Origin: Pseudovibrio sp000156235
GTDB lineage: Bacteria > Pseudomonadota > Alphaproteobacteria > Rhizobiales > Stappiaceae
Assembly (NCBI RefSeq): GCF_000156235.1
Contig: NZ_DS996805.1
Location: 558,001 to 622,000 of the forward strand
Direction of reading: 5' to 3'
DNA length: 64,000 nucleotides
The notes below the pieces were generated by a model that saw nothing but the letters and a program-made list of their open reading frames with translations, was not told where the DNA came from and searched no databases. This document shows, piece after piece, positions 10,259 to 19,967 of the stretch. The position numbers were made by a program, and so were the translations under genes. Each line of letters opens with the position of its first letter. Position 1 is the first letter of the stretch.

Positions 10259-10372
10259 CAGATGTCCTCCCAGACTTCTGTTTGATTATGTTTTGATGGA
10301 ATAATGAGGAGGGCTGGTGGCGAGGCCGCCACCAGAGTTCTTGATAGGGTGTGCCCGGTTGGTGAGCTGCGA

Positions 10373-11155
10373 TCAGGCAGAGAGCTCAACCCAGACCGGG
10401 ACGTGGTCCGATGGCTTTTCCCAGCCGCGGACGTGTTTGTCGATGCCGACGCCTTGCATGATGCGGGCGGCTTCTGGCGAGAGCAACAGGTGGTCAATAC
10501 GGATGCCGTTGTCGCGTTGCCATGCGCCTGCCTGATAGTCCCAGAAAGTGTAGGTTCCGGCATTGCTGTTGGTCGCGCGCACAGCCTCTGTAAAGCCGAG
10601 GTTGAGCAGGGCGCGGAAGCGTTGGCGGCTTTCTGGGCGGAAGAGCGCATCGCCAACCCATGCCTCTGGTTTCTTTGCATCTTCTGGCTCAGGGATGACG
10701 TTGTAGTCTCCGACCAGAAGAAATGCCTCTTCCTTCTCCAGCTGCTTTTCAGCGTGTTTGTGGAGACGATCCATCCAGCGCAGCTTGTACGGGAACTTTT
10801 CGGTCTCTACCGGGTTGCCGTTTGGCAGATAAAGGCAGCCGACACGGATTGGCTCGTTGTTGCCAGCAATGACAGCCTCAATATAGCGGGCCTGTTCGTC
10901 TTGCTCATCGCCCGGAAGGCGGCGATTGACCTCTTCAAACGGACGTTTGGACAGGATCGCTACGCCGTTGAAACCTTTCTGGCCGTGGGTTTCCAGATTG
11001 TAGCCGAGCTCTTCAAACGGAGCGCGCGGGAAGTTCTCATCAACCGATTTAATTTCCTGAAAACAGGCGACATCTGGCTGCTCTTCTTCGAGCCACTTGA
11101 GAACCGTTTCTAACCGCGCTTTGACGCCATTGATGTTCCAGCTTGCGATTTTCAT
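10373..11155 (-). CDS. xthA: Exodeoxyribonuclease III / AP endonuclease
   Basis: A 260-residue EEP-fold nuclease for base excision repair, removing 3' blocking groups and cutting at abasic sites. Motifs visible are MKIASWNINGVKARL, CFQEIKS (metal Glu), GDYNVIPEPEDA (Asp/Asn) and RIDHLLLSPEA with the C-terminal SDHVPVWVEL His. The frame extends 30 codons further upstream, but AAGGGAG directly before the ATG at 11155 and the start of homology there fix the start. It is transcribed alone; the downstream gene in the same direction is yghZ, 114 bases away. Confidence 0.95.
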   Translation of the reverse strand: MKIASWNINGVKARLETVLKWLEEEQPDVACFQEIKSVDENFPRAPFEELGYNLETHGQKGFNGVAILSKRPFEEVNRRLPGDEQDEQARYIEAVIAGNNEPIRVGCLYLPNGNPVETEKFPYKLRWMDRLHKHAEKQLEKEEAFLLVGDYNVIPEPEDAKKPEAWVGDALFRPESRQRFRALLNLGFTEAVRATNSNAGTYTFWDYQAGAWQRDNGIRIDHLLLSPEAARIMQGVGIDKHVRGWEKPSDHVPVWVELSA

Positions 11156-11273
11156 CGGGTCTCCCTTCGAGAAAGCAGCAGAGCTTTGGCTGCTTGCTTT
11201 GTGTATGTCCTGTATTTGTTCTAGCACGGTCCCGCAGGAGGGCAAGGTAAGCAGGAAAAGTGTATGTGGATGG

Positions 11274-12017
11274 TCAAGCGGGGATTTCTATTGGTCTAGG
11301 TCTAGTCGTAAACGACTGCTCCGTAAGCCAGCCTGACATGAAGGCCCCGTTGTTGCTGTTTAGGAAACGTGCTTTTTTGAAGTTCGTGATGACACGATCC
11401 AATATGGACTGATCTTTTGCGAGGTTCTTCAGGCGTTTGGGTGAGATACCTTGGGCAGGTGGAATTGTTCTTTCTGGGATCAGTCCTGACAGCCTCTCTG
11501 TGGTGCAGTTCCAATAGAACCGGCTCATGAGACCAAGGGCGATGAGCTCTTCTGGATAAAAGCCGGATGAATCCGTCAGTTGTCTTTGCTCTCTTATAAA
11601 CTGAAATTCTGGGAACCCCATGTTTCTTACAAGATGTTTCTGGAACTGGTAAGTGACGGATTCGTTTGATTTAATTATCAACTGCGACTGAATATTGAAG
11701 AAGAATGCACTGTTGCAATAGCTTTTGACATAGGTTTCGCGTTCACTTTCGCAAATGTATTTGCAGGCATCTTCTTCAGTTTGACAGCTGATAGAGAATA
11801 TGTTTGGACGCAAAACGCCATCTGGACTTGTATCTAAAGTAACCATCCGAATGCCTGTCATCGCGCTCAAAGGTGCGAGATTAGCACTTGGAGTTGAGTT
11901 GCCTCCCCTGATTACCAAGTAAAAGCCGTGGTAGGGCCAGGAGAGTTTGGCGAAGCAATTGTTGCTGGAATAATGACGTTGAACCTGCTCGTGGATGTAG
12001 TCGATGTTGAGTTCCAT
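11274..12017 (-). CDS. Hypothetical protein, no family recognised
   Basis: A 247-residue soluble protein with no signal peptide or membrane segment, beginning MELNIDYIHEQVQRHYSSNN and preceded by GGGGGCG. It is rich in Asn, Ser and Phe and more AT-rich than its neighbours, which suggests recent acquisition. The middle part (SERETYVKSYCNSAFFF) and a C-terminal basic stretch give no known motif. It is followed by xthA in the same direction about 120 bases later, but the two have separate ribosome binding sites. Confidence 0.6.
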   Translation of the reverse strand: MELNIDYIHEQVQRHYSSNNCFAKLSWPYHGFYLVIRGGNSTPSANLAPLSAMTGIRMVTLDTSPDGVLRPNIFSISCQTEEDACKYICESERETYVKSYCNSAFFFNIQSQLIIKSNESVTYQFQKHLVRNMGFPEFQFIREQRQLTDSSGFYPEELIALGLMSRFYWNCTTERLSGLIPERTIPPAQGISPKRLKNLAKDQSILDRVITNFKKARFLNSNNGAFMSGWLTEQSFTTRPRPIEIPA

Positions 12018-12336
12018 AATCGCGCCCCCAGCAATGTTTAGATCGTAATACCTGCCTAGTCATAACTTGAGTCGATGCTAACAACACGTTGAACCGGTCA
12101 TTTTGCTTTGAATTTGGAGCAAAGAGCGCGATCTGATCTCATATCAGAGTAGGCTGAGAGAGGATAAATCCTAGGCGAAGTGGGAATAACTGCTTTGCGT
12201 TGAAATGTGCGTTGGTTTGAAAGGAAAGGGGGAAAGTTGCGTTTTTTGTGTGGGCGAGGCGGTGGGCCTCGCCGTGTGGGCTCGCGATCAGATGAAATGA
12301 GCTGAAGTTATCCCCTCAAGACCGGCAGGTGCTAGA
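12018..12336. other. Intergenic region with a GC-rich hairpin
   Basis: No gene. It contains a perfect 8-bp hairpin GGCGAGGC / GCCTCGCC (12253-12273, loop of 5) downstream of erpA, without a T-tract on either strand, and short AT-rich inverted repeats (TCTGAT...ATCAGA near 12136). The large hairpin may end the erpA transcript. Confidence 0.4.
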
Positions 12337-12678
12337 TTAGATGGAGAAGCTTGTGCCACATCCGCAGCCGGCGGCGGCTTGCGGGTTGGTGATCTGGAAG
12401 GACTGGCCCATGAGATCTGTCACGAAGTCAATTTCAGAGCCTGCCATGTATTGCAGGGAAATGCTGTCGATGAGAACGGTGGCGCCAAGTTTGGCCAGGA
12501 CGAGGTCGTCGTCTTCCTGTTCTTCAACGATGTCGTACTTGTATTGAAAGCCGGAACAGCCGCCACCTTCGACAGAAATGCGAAGCATGCTGCCGTCTGC
12601 TTCCTTTTCAAGAATCTGGGCTACGCGTTTTGCGGCCTTGTCCGTTAAACCAACGGTATTTTCTGGGGTCTGGGTCAT
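12337..12678 (-). CDS. erpA: Iron-sulfur cluster insertion protein (A-type, ErpA/IscA family)
   Basis: A 113-residue A-type carrier that passes Fe-S clusters to apoproteins. The three conserved cysteines are in GGGCSGFQY and the C-terminal GCGCGTSFSI. The acidic EEQEDDD segment is typical of alphaproteobacterial ErpA. It is divergent from dgt, sharing a 212-base promoter region, an arrangement common in Hyphomicrobiales. ErpA and IscA cannot be told apart with certainty, but the sequence and neighbour favour ErpA. Confidence 0.88.
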   Translation of the reverse strand: MTQTPENTVGLTDKAAKRVAQILEKEADGSMLRISVEGGGCSGFQYKYDIVEEQEDDDLVLAKLGATVLIDSISLQYMAGSEIDFVTDLMGQSFQITNPQAAAGCGCGTSFSI

Positions 12679-12890
12679 AATCGGGTCTTGCCTGGGGGCT
12701 TGTACTTTCTTTGATTTGTAATTTAGGTGGTCTACACGCTAATTTCCATAGTATTTTGTTGCTAAATTGCATTTGGCTTGGGAAAGCGATTGTTTACAGG
12801 GCCTTTACATCTGTTATGTCATTGCTGTGATAAGAAAATCAGCGGGTATGGCTCTGTGGTTTTCTCATGATAGCGGGTGGGGGATAAGGA

Positions 12891-14108
12891 ATGGTCAAGA
12901 CGTTAGGATACGGGGCTCAGCCGCGCGCCGAGTATGCTGTTGATCCGGAATTGAGCTGCGGACGGCTTTATCCTGAATCTGACAGCCCGACGCGCACGCC
13001 GTTCCAGCGGGATCGTGACCGCATTATCCATTCAGCTGCTTTCCGTCGTTTGAAGCACAAGACGCAGGTCTTTGTGTATCATGAGGGCGATCATTTCCGT
13101 ACGCGACTGACCCATACCATTGAGGTTTCCCAGATTGCCCGTTCACTGGCCCGTGCGCTGCGATTGGATGAGGATCTGGCCGAATGTCTGGCTCTGGCAC
13201 ACGACCTTGGGCATACGCCGTTCGGGCATGAGGGTGAGGATGTGATGCATGAATGCATGGCGGATTACGGCGGGTTTGACCATAACGCCCAGTCCCTGCG
13301 CATCGTGACGGATCTGGAGCGCCGCTATGCGGAGTTCGACGGGCTCAACCTGGCGTGGGAAACGCTGGAGGGGCTGGTCAAGCACAATGGGCCGCTGACA
13401 GATCGTTCTGGCGCACCGTGTGGCAAGCTTTCAGGTAAGGGCTTGCCGTTTGCCGTGAGTGAATATGCCAAGCATCAGGATTTGCTGCTGTGGTCGTGGC
13501 CAAGTGCGGAAGCACAGGTGGCGGCACTTGCAGATGATATCGCCTATGACGCGCATGATCTGGATGATGGATTGCGGGCAGGGCTGCTCAGCTTTGAGGC
13601 CATGAAAGATGTGCCTTATCTGAAGCGCATTCTGGACGAGGTGGACGGGAAATATCCCGGCCTTGAGGATGCGCGGCGCATTCACGAGATCGGGCGCAGA
13701 TGTATCACCGGCATGGTGGAGGACGTGATTGCGGAGAGTATTTCCCGAATTAATCAACTTTCTCCCAAGAAATGCGGGGATATTCGTGATGCAAATGGTC
13801 CTGTTATTGCCTTTTCAACTGAAATGGCGCGAGAAGAGCGCGAGTTGAAAGAGTTTTTGTTCGCCAATCTTTACCGGCACGAAAGTGTTCTGGCTGTTCG
13901 CAAGCAGGTGGCCAAGGTGGTGCGGGATTTATTCCATGCCTACTTTAAGGCACCGGAAAGAATGCCAGAACCGTGGTGTACAGGATTGAATGGCGAGAGT
14001 GATGAGGTGGTGGCCCGCAGGGTCTGTGACTTCATTGCAGGCATGACAGATCGTTATGCCATAGACGAACATCGACGATTATTTGACGATACCCCTGAAC
14101 TGGGGTAA
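12891..14108 (+). CDS. dgt: Deoxyguanosinetriphosphate triphosphohydrolase-like protein
   Basis: A 405-residue HD-domain enzyme. The metal ligands are in RLTHTIEVSQIARS (His) and CLALAHDLGHTPFGHEGE (His-Asp), with the later Asp in ALADDIAYDAHDLDD. It hydrolyses dNTPs to nucleosides and triphosphate. Length and the N-terminal RTPFQRDRDRIIHSAAFRRL are typical of the alphaproteobacterial Dgt-like family. GGGGGATAAGGA precedes the ATG. argS follows 91 bases later, consistent with the conserved erpA <- -> dgt - argS arrangement. Confidence 0.92.
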   Translation: MVKTLGYGAQPRAEYAVDPELSCGRLYPESDSPTRTPFQRDRDRIIHSAAFRRLKHKTQVFVYHEGDHFRTRLTHTIEVSQIARSLARALRLDEDLAECLALAHDLGHTPFGHEGEDVMHECMADYGGFDHNAQSLRIVTDLERRYAEFDGLNLAWETLEGLVKHNGPLTDRSGAPCGKLSGKGLPFAVSEYAKHQDLLLWSWPSAEAQVAALADDIAYDAHDLDDGLRAGLLSFEAMKDVPYLKRILDEVDGKYPGLEDARRIHEIGRRCITGMVEDVIAESISRINQLSPKKCGDIRDANGPVIAFSTEMAREERELKEFLFANLYRHESVLAVRKQVAKVVRDLFHAYFKAPERMPEPWCTGLNGESDEVVARRVCDFIAGMTDRYAIDEHRRLFDDTPELG

Positions 14109-14199
14109 TGCGCCAATTCAAACACTATTAATTCACGGAGTTTATGTGGGGCTACGGCTTTGCAAAACCCTGTGAGCTGTCAAAACTAGGCTATTAAAA

Positions 14200-15954
14200 A
14201 TGAACATCTTTGCAGACTTCGCCGAAAGGGTAAACAGTGTAGTCAAGGGCCTCGACCTTGCTGCAGACGCGCCGGAGCTGGATCTCCGACGTGTGACTGT
14301 TGAACCTCCTCGGGATGCTGCGCATGGCGATCTGGCAACCAATGCTGCCATGGTGCTGGCTAAACAGCTGAAGATGAAGCCGCGTGATCTTGCTGAAAAG
14401 ATTGCGGAGGGCCTGCGCGCCGACAGTGAAGTTGAAGCTGTTGATGTTGCCGGACCTGGCTTCATCAACATTCGCGTCAGCAAAACCCTGTGGGAGCGTG
14501 TGATTGGCGACGTTGTTGCCAAGGGCGACAAGTTTGGCGCATCCGCACGTGGCGATGGCCTGAAGGTGAACGTGGAATACGTTTCTGCGAACCCGACTGG
14601 TCCAATGCATGTGGGTCATACCCGTGGTGCTGTGGTTGGTGACGCGCTGGCGAGCCTGCTGCAGTTTGCCGGTTATGACGTGACCCGTGAATACGTGATC
14701 AACGATGCAGGCTCTCAGATTGATACTCTGGCGAACTCTGCCTTCCTGCGCTACCGCGAAGCGCTGGGTGAAGATATCGGTCAGATCCCTGAGGGTTATT
14801 ATCCGGGTGAATACCTTATTCCTGTCGGTAAATCTCTGGCGGAAGAGTATGGTGAAAGCCTGAAGGATATGGCTCCGGCTGAGCGTCTTGCTCTGCTGAA
14901 GGGTTATACCGTTGACAAGATGATGGACATGATCCGCGGGGATCTTGGCGCGCTGAACGTCAAGCACGATGTGTTCTTCTCTGAAAAGACCATGCATGGT
15001 CAGGGCAACGCTATTGATCTGACGCTGGACGCTCTGCGCAAGCGTGATCTGGTTTACAACGGCACTCTGCCACCACCAAAAGGTGAAGTGCCAGAGGACT
15101 GGGAAGATCGTGAGCAGACCTTGTTCCGTTCCTCCAACTACGGTGATGATAGTGACCGTGCGCTGGTGAAGTCTGATGGCAGCTACACTTACTTTGCGGC
15201 TGACGTTGCTTACATGCGCGACAAGATTGAGCGTGGCTTCAAAGAGATCATTTTTGTGCTTGGTGCAGACCATGCGGGCTACGTGAAGCGTCTGGAAGCG
15301 ATCGGCAACGCGATCTCTGGCGGCGATGTGGATGTTATCGTTCGTCTTTGTCAGCTAGTGAAGCTGTTCAAGGGCGGTGCGGAATTCAAAATGTCCAAGC
15401 GCTCTGGTAATTTCATCACCCTTCGCGATGTGGTTGATGAAGTGGGCGTGGATGCGGTACGCTTTATGATGCTCTATCGTAAGAACGATGCGCAGCTGGA
15501 TTTCGATTTTGACAAGGTGAAAGAGCAGTCAAAAGACAATCCAGTGTTTTATGTTCAATACGGTCATGCTCGGTGCCATTCTGTGCTGCGTCAGGCTGCT
15601 GAGGAACTGGATTGGTTCTCCAACACAGCTGAAGAGTTGCAGTCTGCAGATTTTGCACAACTTGAGGACGAGGGCGAATTGGCACTGATTGCCAAGATGG
15701 CTCAATGGCCTCGAATTGTTGACGGAGCCGCAGAAAACCACGAGCCGCACCGTATTGCGTTCTATCTGTATGAGCTTGCAAGCGCCCTGCATGGACACTG
15801 GTCCAGAGGCAAGGAAAAGCCGCAATTACGCTTTATTAATGATAAAACGCCAGAATTAACCAAAGCTCGACTCGCGTTAGTCTATGCAGTTTCACAGGTA
15901 ATTGCTTCTGGCCTCAATGTTTTGGGTGTCACAGCACCGAATGAAATGCGCTAG
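14200..15954 (+). CDS. argS: Arginyl-tRNA synthetase
   Basis: A 584-residue class I synthetase that charges tRNA-Arg. It has the HIGH box as HVGHTRG (in NPTGPMHVGHTRGAVVGD) and the KMSKRSG loop, which many ArgS proteins lack. The N-terminal additional domain (VEPPRDAAHGDLATNAAM) and the C-terminal anticodon-binding helical domain are present, and the length is normal. It is the first of a long run in one direction and is followed 79 bases later by the SPOR-domain gene, as in most Hyphomicrobiales. Confidence 0.97.
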   Translation: MNIFADFAERVNSVVKGLDLAADAPELDLRRVTVEPPRDAAHGDLATNAAMVLAKQLKMKPRDLAEKIAEGLRADSEVEAVDVAGPGFINIRVSKTLWERVIGDVVAKGDKFGASARGDGLKVNVEYVSANPTGPMHVGHTRGAVVGDALASLLQFAGYDVTREYVINDAGSQIDTLANSAFLRYREALGEDIGQIPEGYYPGEYLIPVGKSLAEEYGESLKDMAPAERLALLKGYTVDKMMDMIRGDLGALNVKHDVFFSEKTMHGQGNAIDLTLDALRKRDLVYNGTLPPPKGEVPEDWEDREQTLFRSSNYGDDSDRALVKSDGSYTYFAADVAYMRDKIERGFKEIIFVLGADHAGYVKRLEAIGNAISGGDVDVIVRLCQLVKLFKGGAEFKMSKRSGNFITLRDVVDEVGVDAVRFMMLYRKNDAQLDFDFDKVKEQSKDNPVFYVQYGHARCHSVLRQAAEELDWFSNTAEELQSADFAQLEDEGELALIAKMAQWPRIVDGAAENHEPHRIAFYLYELASALHGHWSRGKEKPQLRFINDKTPELTKARLALVYAVSQVIASGLNVLGVTAPNEMR

Positions 15955-16033
15955 TGCCTGAGCACAGTTATAGAGTACTGGAGGTTCGCGGTGGGGATTG
16001 CGAGCCTCTTATTTAAGGGAAAACACCGCTGCA

Positions 16034-18865
16034 ATGACTAATCGCTCCAAGTATCCGGGACCGGGTGAGGTTTCTGCTAGGCAAACGGCAGGCGATGAAC
16101 CGCAACAGTGGGCAGGCGATCAGGATCCGCTCGTAGAACTTGCCAGAATTGTCGGTGAGAGCACAGCTCAGTACCGTCCGAGTTCTCGCGTCGAAAGCCA
16201 AGTATCTGAACGTCCGCTGTTCCCCAAAAGTGATGAGCGCAGTGCAAGTGCGCCTGTTGAGCCATCTGCTCCTCAGGTCGATGATTATTCAGTGGGTGCA
16301 GCTGAAACGAATGAGCCTGCATCCACTCAAGATTCATTTGCGGCTCTTGATGCCGTGTTTGCATCTCCAAAACCATCTGCATCTACCGGGCATGCGGATC
16401 CGTTCGCGGATCTGAGCTCTGCTGCGCTGACATCCGGCGCCTCAGGTGATGCGGTTGATTATGTGAGTGATCTGCCACCAGTTCCGAAGGCAAAGTCTGT
16501 GCCGGAGCCTAAGCCGCTTCCTGCCTCTGCGCCTGTTTCCGGTGATGTTCCTGCTGAGCCTGCACCTGTGCGCCAGCCAGTGACTGCCGCTGATTTTACC
16601 GCTGAACCAGAAATGGATGATGTTCTGTCCCGTGATCTGGAGGAAAGCCTTGTGGCTTCTCTCAACCAGTCGCAGGTGGAGCGTGAGCAGACTGCTCGTC
16701 CTCAGCGCACTGTAAGCCGTGCGACACCAACGCTGGATGCTGTTGGTACGCGTGACGTGCGTCCTGAGCAGACTTTGCGTGAGCGTCTTGAGCGCCGCAA
16801 TGCTGAACCGCGTCCGGTGACAACGCCGCGTCCTGCGGAGCCAACTGCGGCTGCGCCTTCTGCTGAACCGCGTGCGCTCAATGAGCTTTCTCAGAGTGAT
16901 TATGACAGCTGGCGTGCTGAGCGTGCAGCAGAGCGGGCAACTGCCGCCGCTGCTGCTGTTCAGGCAGCGCCTGCACCAGAGCCTAAGGTTGAGGCTGCTC
17001 CTGTTGAGCCGCAGCTGCGTGGCACTCATGATGATGTGGCGCCAGCGGCTGAAAACATCTCGTTTGAGCCTGATATGGCTGCGTTTGCGGCAGACACCGG
17101 TGCGGAGCTGGAAGGCGAGCACATTACGGCTGCTGAAGCGCCTGCACAGGAAACTGTTATTCCAGCAGGGCATCTTGAAGATGCGTTGATGGCTGAGTTC
17201 AGTCTGGAAGGGGAAGAGCAGCCGACCGTGGTTGCCGAGCCAGTGGCGCCTCAGCCAGAGCGGGACATTGCTCAACAGATTGAAGAGAGCGTTGATGACA
17301 TCTTTGCAGATGAAATCGCGCAGGAACCTGAGCCAGAGCCGGAACCAGAGCTGGAGCCGGAAGTAGCTGCTGAACTGAACGAATTTGAGCGCATGAGCGC
17401 CGGATTTGAGCAGGCTGCTCAGGAAATTGATCCATTTGCTAATGAGGCTGATGAGGCCTGGCAGCTGGATGAGAGCGTGACCAATGATACGTCTCTGGAT
17501 GAAATGTCCTGGCCTGCTGCTGCTGAAAAGCTGGCGCAGACCGAGGCGGCTCATCAGGAAGCTTTGAGCGCTGCCAAGAAACAGAGCGAAGATCAGACAC
17601 CGCCTCCGGGTGGATATGATCTTGATGCTGTTGCTCAGGCGATGCGCAAGGAAGACCCAAGCCTTGATGGCGGTGTGCTTCCGCAAGCTGTGCCGCGCGT
17701 TTCTGTTGATGTTCCGGTTGAAGAAGAGACTGGCCGCAGTGGTGGTCTACGCAAGGGCCTGATGGCCGCTTCGCTCATCGGCGGGATTGTCGTGATCGGC
17801 GGTGCTGGTCTGTTCATGTTCGACTTCGGTGGAACTGGCGGTGATGCCGTGCCTCCACCAATTATCCGGGCAGATGCTTCTCCAATGAAAGAGATGCCAT
17901 CTCCTTCTGCTCAACCGAAGAACAACGATCAGGCCAAAATCTTTACGCCTGAAGAAGCGTCTCAGCCAGCGACTGGCGAGAAGATGGTTCAGCGTGAAGA
18001 TGCACCTGTGACACCGCTGCCACCAGCAGCGAGCGAGACAGATACGGCCAAGTCCAGCGTGTTTGATGTGAACCCGACCAAGAAGGTGCGCACTGTGATT
18101 GTGCGTCCGGACGGAACTATCGTTCAACGTGAGGGCACTGCTGTTGCGCCTGCAACTGCACAGCCGCGTATTGTGACCAGCACTGTTCGCAACACCAATC
18201 CGCAGAACACTGCAAGTGTTGTGCCTGCTACGCAACCTGCAAGCACTGGTCAGTGGGATCCGCTACCGGGTGAAAACCAGAGTGCGAACCAGCAGGCGGC
18301 AGCTGCAAACACCACAACCAGCCTTCAGGATGCGTTCGCGAATGCGCCGGTGGCAACGCCAACTGAACAACGCAACACGCTTCTTGGTGTGAGTGTTGTG
18401 CCTCAGTCCAAGCCGTTTGTAGTTGCTTCTGCCAATACTGGCAGTGGCACTGTTCGCTCCAGCACACTGACGCCACTGCAGCCGCAGCCAACGTCTCGTG
18501 CGAGCAATGCGCCGCTGAACCTGACAGGTAACCAGAACACGCAGACAGCTGCTGTTAATCCGCAGGCTGTTGCACCAACGCCAACACCGGGTGCAGGTGT
18601 TGTTGGTGAGATTCCTGCCGGCACTTACATTGTGCAGGTGGCGTCTGTGCGCACTGTTGAGGATGCTCGCGGTCAGATCCGCCGTTACAACAGTCGCTAT
18701 CCAAATCTGATGGCGCTGGTAACACCGGTGATCACCCGTGCGGACCTTGGCGATAAAGGCATTTACTACCGCATTCAGGTTCCGTTTGACGGGCCGACCA
18801 GTGCGAACACCTTCTGTGGTGAGTTCAAATCTGCAGGCGGTGACTGTTACGTCCGCCGTAACTAA
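16034..18865 (+). CDS. Large SPOR-domain membrane protein with a disordered cytoplasmic region
   Basis: About 943 residues from the chosen ATG. A frame extension to a TTG at 15998 is possible, but the ATG at 16034 has AAGGGA upstream and starts the usual MTNRSKYPG. The first 570 residues are acidic and rich in Ala, Pro and Glu with low complexity. A single membrane segment follows (about 573-597, LMAASLIGGIVVIGGAGLFM), then a Pro/Thr/Gln-rich linker and a C-terminal SPOR domain (about 860-943, GTYIVQVASVRTVEDARGQ). SPOR domains bind denuded glycan strands at the division septum, so the protein is probably a septal or polar envelope factor. It lies between argS and nagZ. Confidence 0.85.
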   Translation: MTNRSKYPGPGEVSARQTAGDEPQQWAGDQDPLVELARIVGESTAQYRPSSRVESQVSERPLFPKSDERSASAPVEPSAPQVDDYSVGAAETNEPASTQDSFAALDAVFASPKPSASTGHADPFADLSSAALTSGASGDAVDYVSDLPPVPKAKSVPEPKPLPASAPVSGDVPAEPAPVRQPVTAADFTAEPEMDDVLSRDLEESLVASLNQSQVEREQTARPQRTVSRATPTLDAVGTRDVRPEQTLRERLERRNAEPRPVTTPRPAEPTAAAPSAEPRALNELSQSDYDSWRAERAAERATAAAAAVQAAPAPEPKVEAAPVEPQLRGTHDDVAPAAENISFEPDMAAFAADTGAELEGEHITAAEAPAQETVIPAGHLEDALMAEFSLEGEEQPTVVAEPVAPQPERDIAQQIEESVDDIFADEIAQEPEPEPEPELEPEVAAELNEFERMSAGFEQAAQEIDPFANEADEAWQLDESVTNDTSLDEMSWPAAAEKLAQTEAAHQEALSAAKKQSEDQTPPPGGYDLDAVAQAMRKEDPSLDGGVLPQAVPRVSVDVPVEEETGRSGGLRKGLMAASLIGGIVVIGGAGLFMFDFGGTGGDAVPPPIIRADASPMKEMPSPSAQPKNNDQAKIFTPEEASQPATGEKMVQREDAPVTPLPPAASETDTAKSSVFDVNPTKKVRTVIVRPDGTIVQREGTAVAPATAQPRIVTSTVRNTNPQNTASVVPATQPASTGQWDPLPGENQSANQQAAAANTTTSLQDAFANAPVATPTEQRNTLLGVSVVPQSKPFVVASANTGSGTVRSSTLTPLQPQPTSRASNAPLNLTGNQNTQTAAVNPQAVAPTPTPGAGVVGEIPAGTYIVQVASVRTVEDARGQIRRYNSRYPNLMALVTPVITRADLGDKGIYYRIQVPFDGPTSANTFCGEFKSAGGDCYVRRN

Positions 18866-18898
18866 AACGAGTTTCCCGCTTTTGGGAATACGCTTTGG

Positions 18899-18925
18899 AG
18901 CTTGACGCAGTCATTGCGTCAAGCT
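18899..18925. terminator. 11-bp perfect hairpin between the SPOR gene and nagZ
   Basis: AGCTTGACGCA / TGCGTCAAGCT with a 5-base loop. It lacks a T-tract and ends only 13 bases before the nagZ ATG, so it may be a transcript-end or processing hairpin, or may affect nagZ translation, rather than an ordinary terminator. Confidence 0.5.
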
Positions 18926-18938
18926 ACCAGCTTTACTC

Positions 18939-19967
18939 ATGTTTTTAAAATCGTTCATTTCCGGATGCCTTGGGCTCACGCTTAGTGCTGAGGACAAAGC
19001 CTTTTTTCGTGATCAGCAACCTGTTGGTCTGATCCTTTTTGCACGCAACATGGAAACGCCCGATCAAATCCGCCGCCTTTGCGCGGATTTTCGTGAGGCT
19101 GTCGGGCGTGCAGATGCGCCTGTCTTTATTGATCAGGAAGGTGGCCGTGTGCAGCGTTTTGGTGCGCCGCATGTGCCAGTCTATCCAGCAGCAGGGACGC
19201 TTGGGCAGCTTTACGGGCAAGATCCGGAAGCGGCAAAGCGGGCGGCTTATTTGCATGCGCTGCTGATCGGGCTTGATTTGCGTGACCTTGGACTGACCGG
19301 CAACTGCATTCCATGCCTTGATATGCCGATTGAAGGTGCGAGCAACATTATCGGTCTGCGCGCTTATGGTTCTGATGTACGGTTGGTGAGCGATATGGGG
19401 CGGGCGGCTATGGATGGCTGTCTGGCGGCTGGTGTGATGCCGGTGATGAAGCATATGCCGGGACATGGGCGTGCGCTGGTTGATACTCATCTTGCGTTGC
19501 CGGAAGTGGATGTCAGCTTTGCTGAGCTTGAGGCAAGAGACTTTTTGCCGTTCAAGTTGTTGAATGATTGCCCTATGGGGATGACAGCTCACATCGTCTT
19601 TAAAGAGATTGATGGAGATCATCCTGTTACGCAATCTTCCTATGCTATTCAGAGGGTTATCCGGGAAGCGATCGGATTTGACGGCGTTTTGATGAGTGAT
19701 GATATCTCCATGAAAGCCCTTGGCGGTGAACTGAAGGAGCGGGTGGAAAAGATTGTTGCCGCTGGCTGTGATCTGGTGCTGCATTGCAATGGTGAGCTGG
19801 ACGAGATGAAAATAGTTGCCTCTGCTGTGCCAGAGGTGGATGGCAAGCGGGCGGAGCGCTTTGAAGCGGCTATGCATCGAAATACCCAGGTGTTTGATGG
19901 GGATGTACATGCGCTGCGGGCGGAGTTTGATGAGCTAACCGCAAAAGCCAAAGGGATTGATGCTTGA
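18939..19967 (+). CDS. nagZ: Beta-N-acetylhexosaminidase
   Basis: A 342-residue GH3 enzyme that removes N-acetylglucosamine from recycled cytoplasmic muropeptides. The family signature FIDQEGGRVQRF, the mobile-loop KHMPGHGRALVDTH with the catalytic His/Asp, and the nucleophile Asp in GVLMSDDISMKAL are all present. No signal peptide, as expected for NagZ. The last four bases overlap scpA, so the genes are translationally coupled. NagZ also controls the muropeptides that induce AmpC in other bacteria; no ampR or ampC is seen here. Confidence 0.95.
   Translation: MFLKSFISGCLGLTLSAEDKAFFRDQQPVGLILFARNMETPDQIRRLCADFREAVGRADAPVFIDQEGGRVQRFGAPHVPVYPAAGTLGQLYGQDPEAAKRAAYLHALLIGLDLRDLGLTGNCIPCLDMPIEGASNIIGLRAYGSDVRLVSDMGRAAMDGCLAAGVMPVMKHMPGHGRALVDTHLALPEVDVSFAELEARDFLPFKLLNDCPMGMTAHIVFKEIDGDHPVTQSSYAIQRVIREAIGFDGVLMSDDISMKALGGELKERVEKIVAAGCDLVLHCNGELDEMKIVASAVPEVDGKRAERFEAAMHRNTQVFDGDVHALRAEFDELTAKAKGIDA

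Noticed and set aside
16442..17686. 414-codon minus-strand frame opposite the SPOR gene
   Set aside because: Lies against a repetitive Ala/Glu/Pro coding region, which yields long Arg/Leu/Ser-rich antisense frames by chance.
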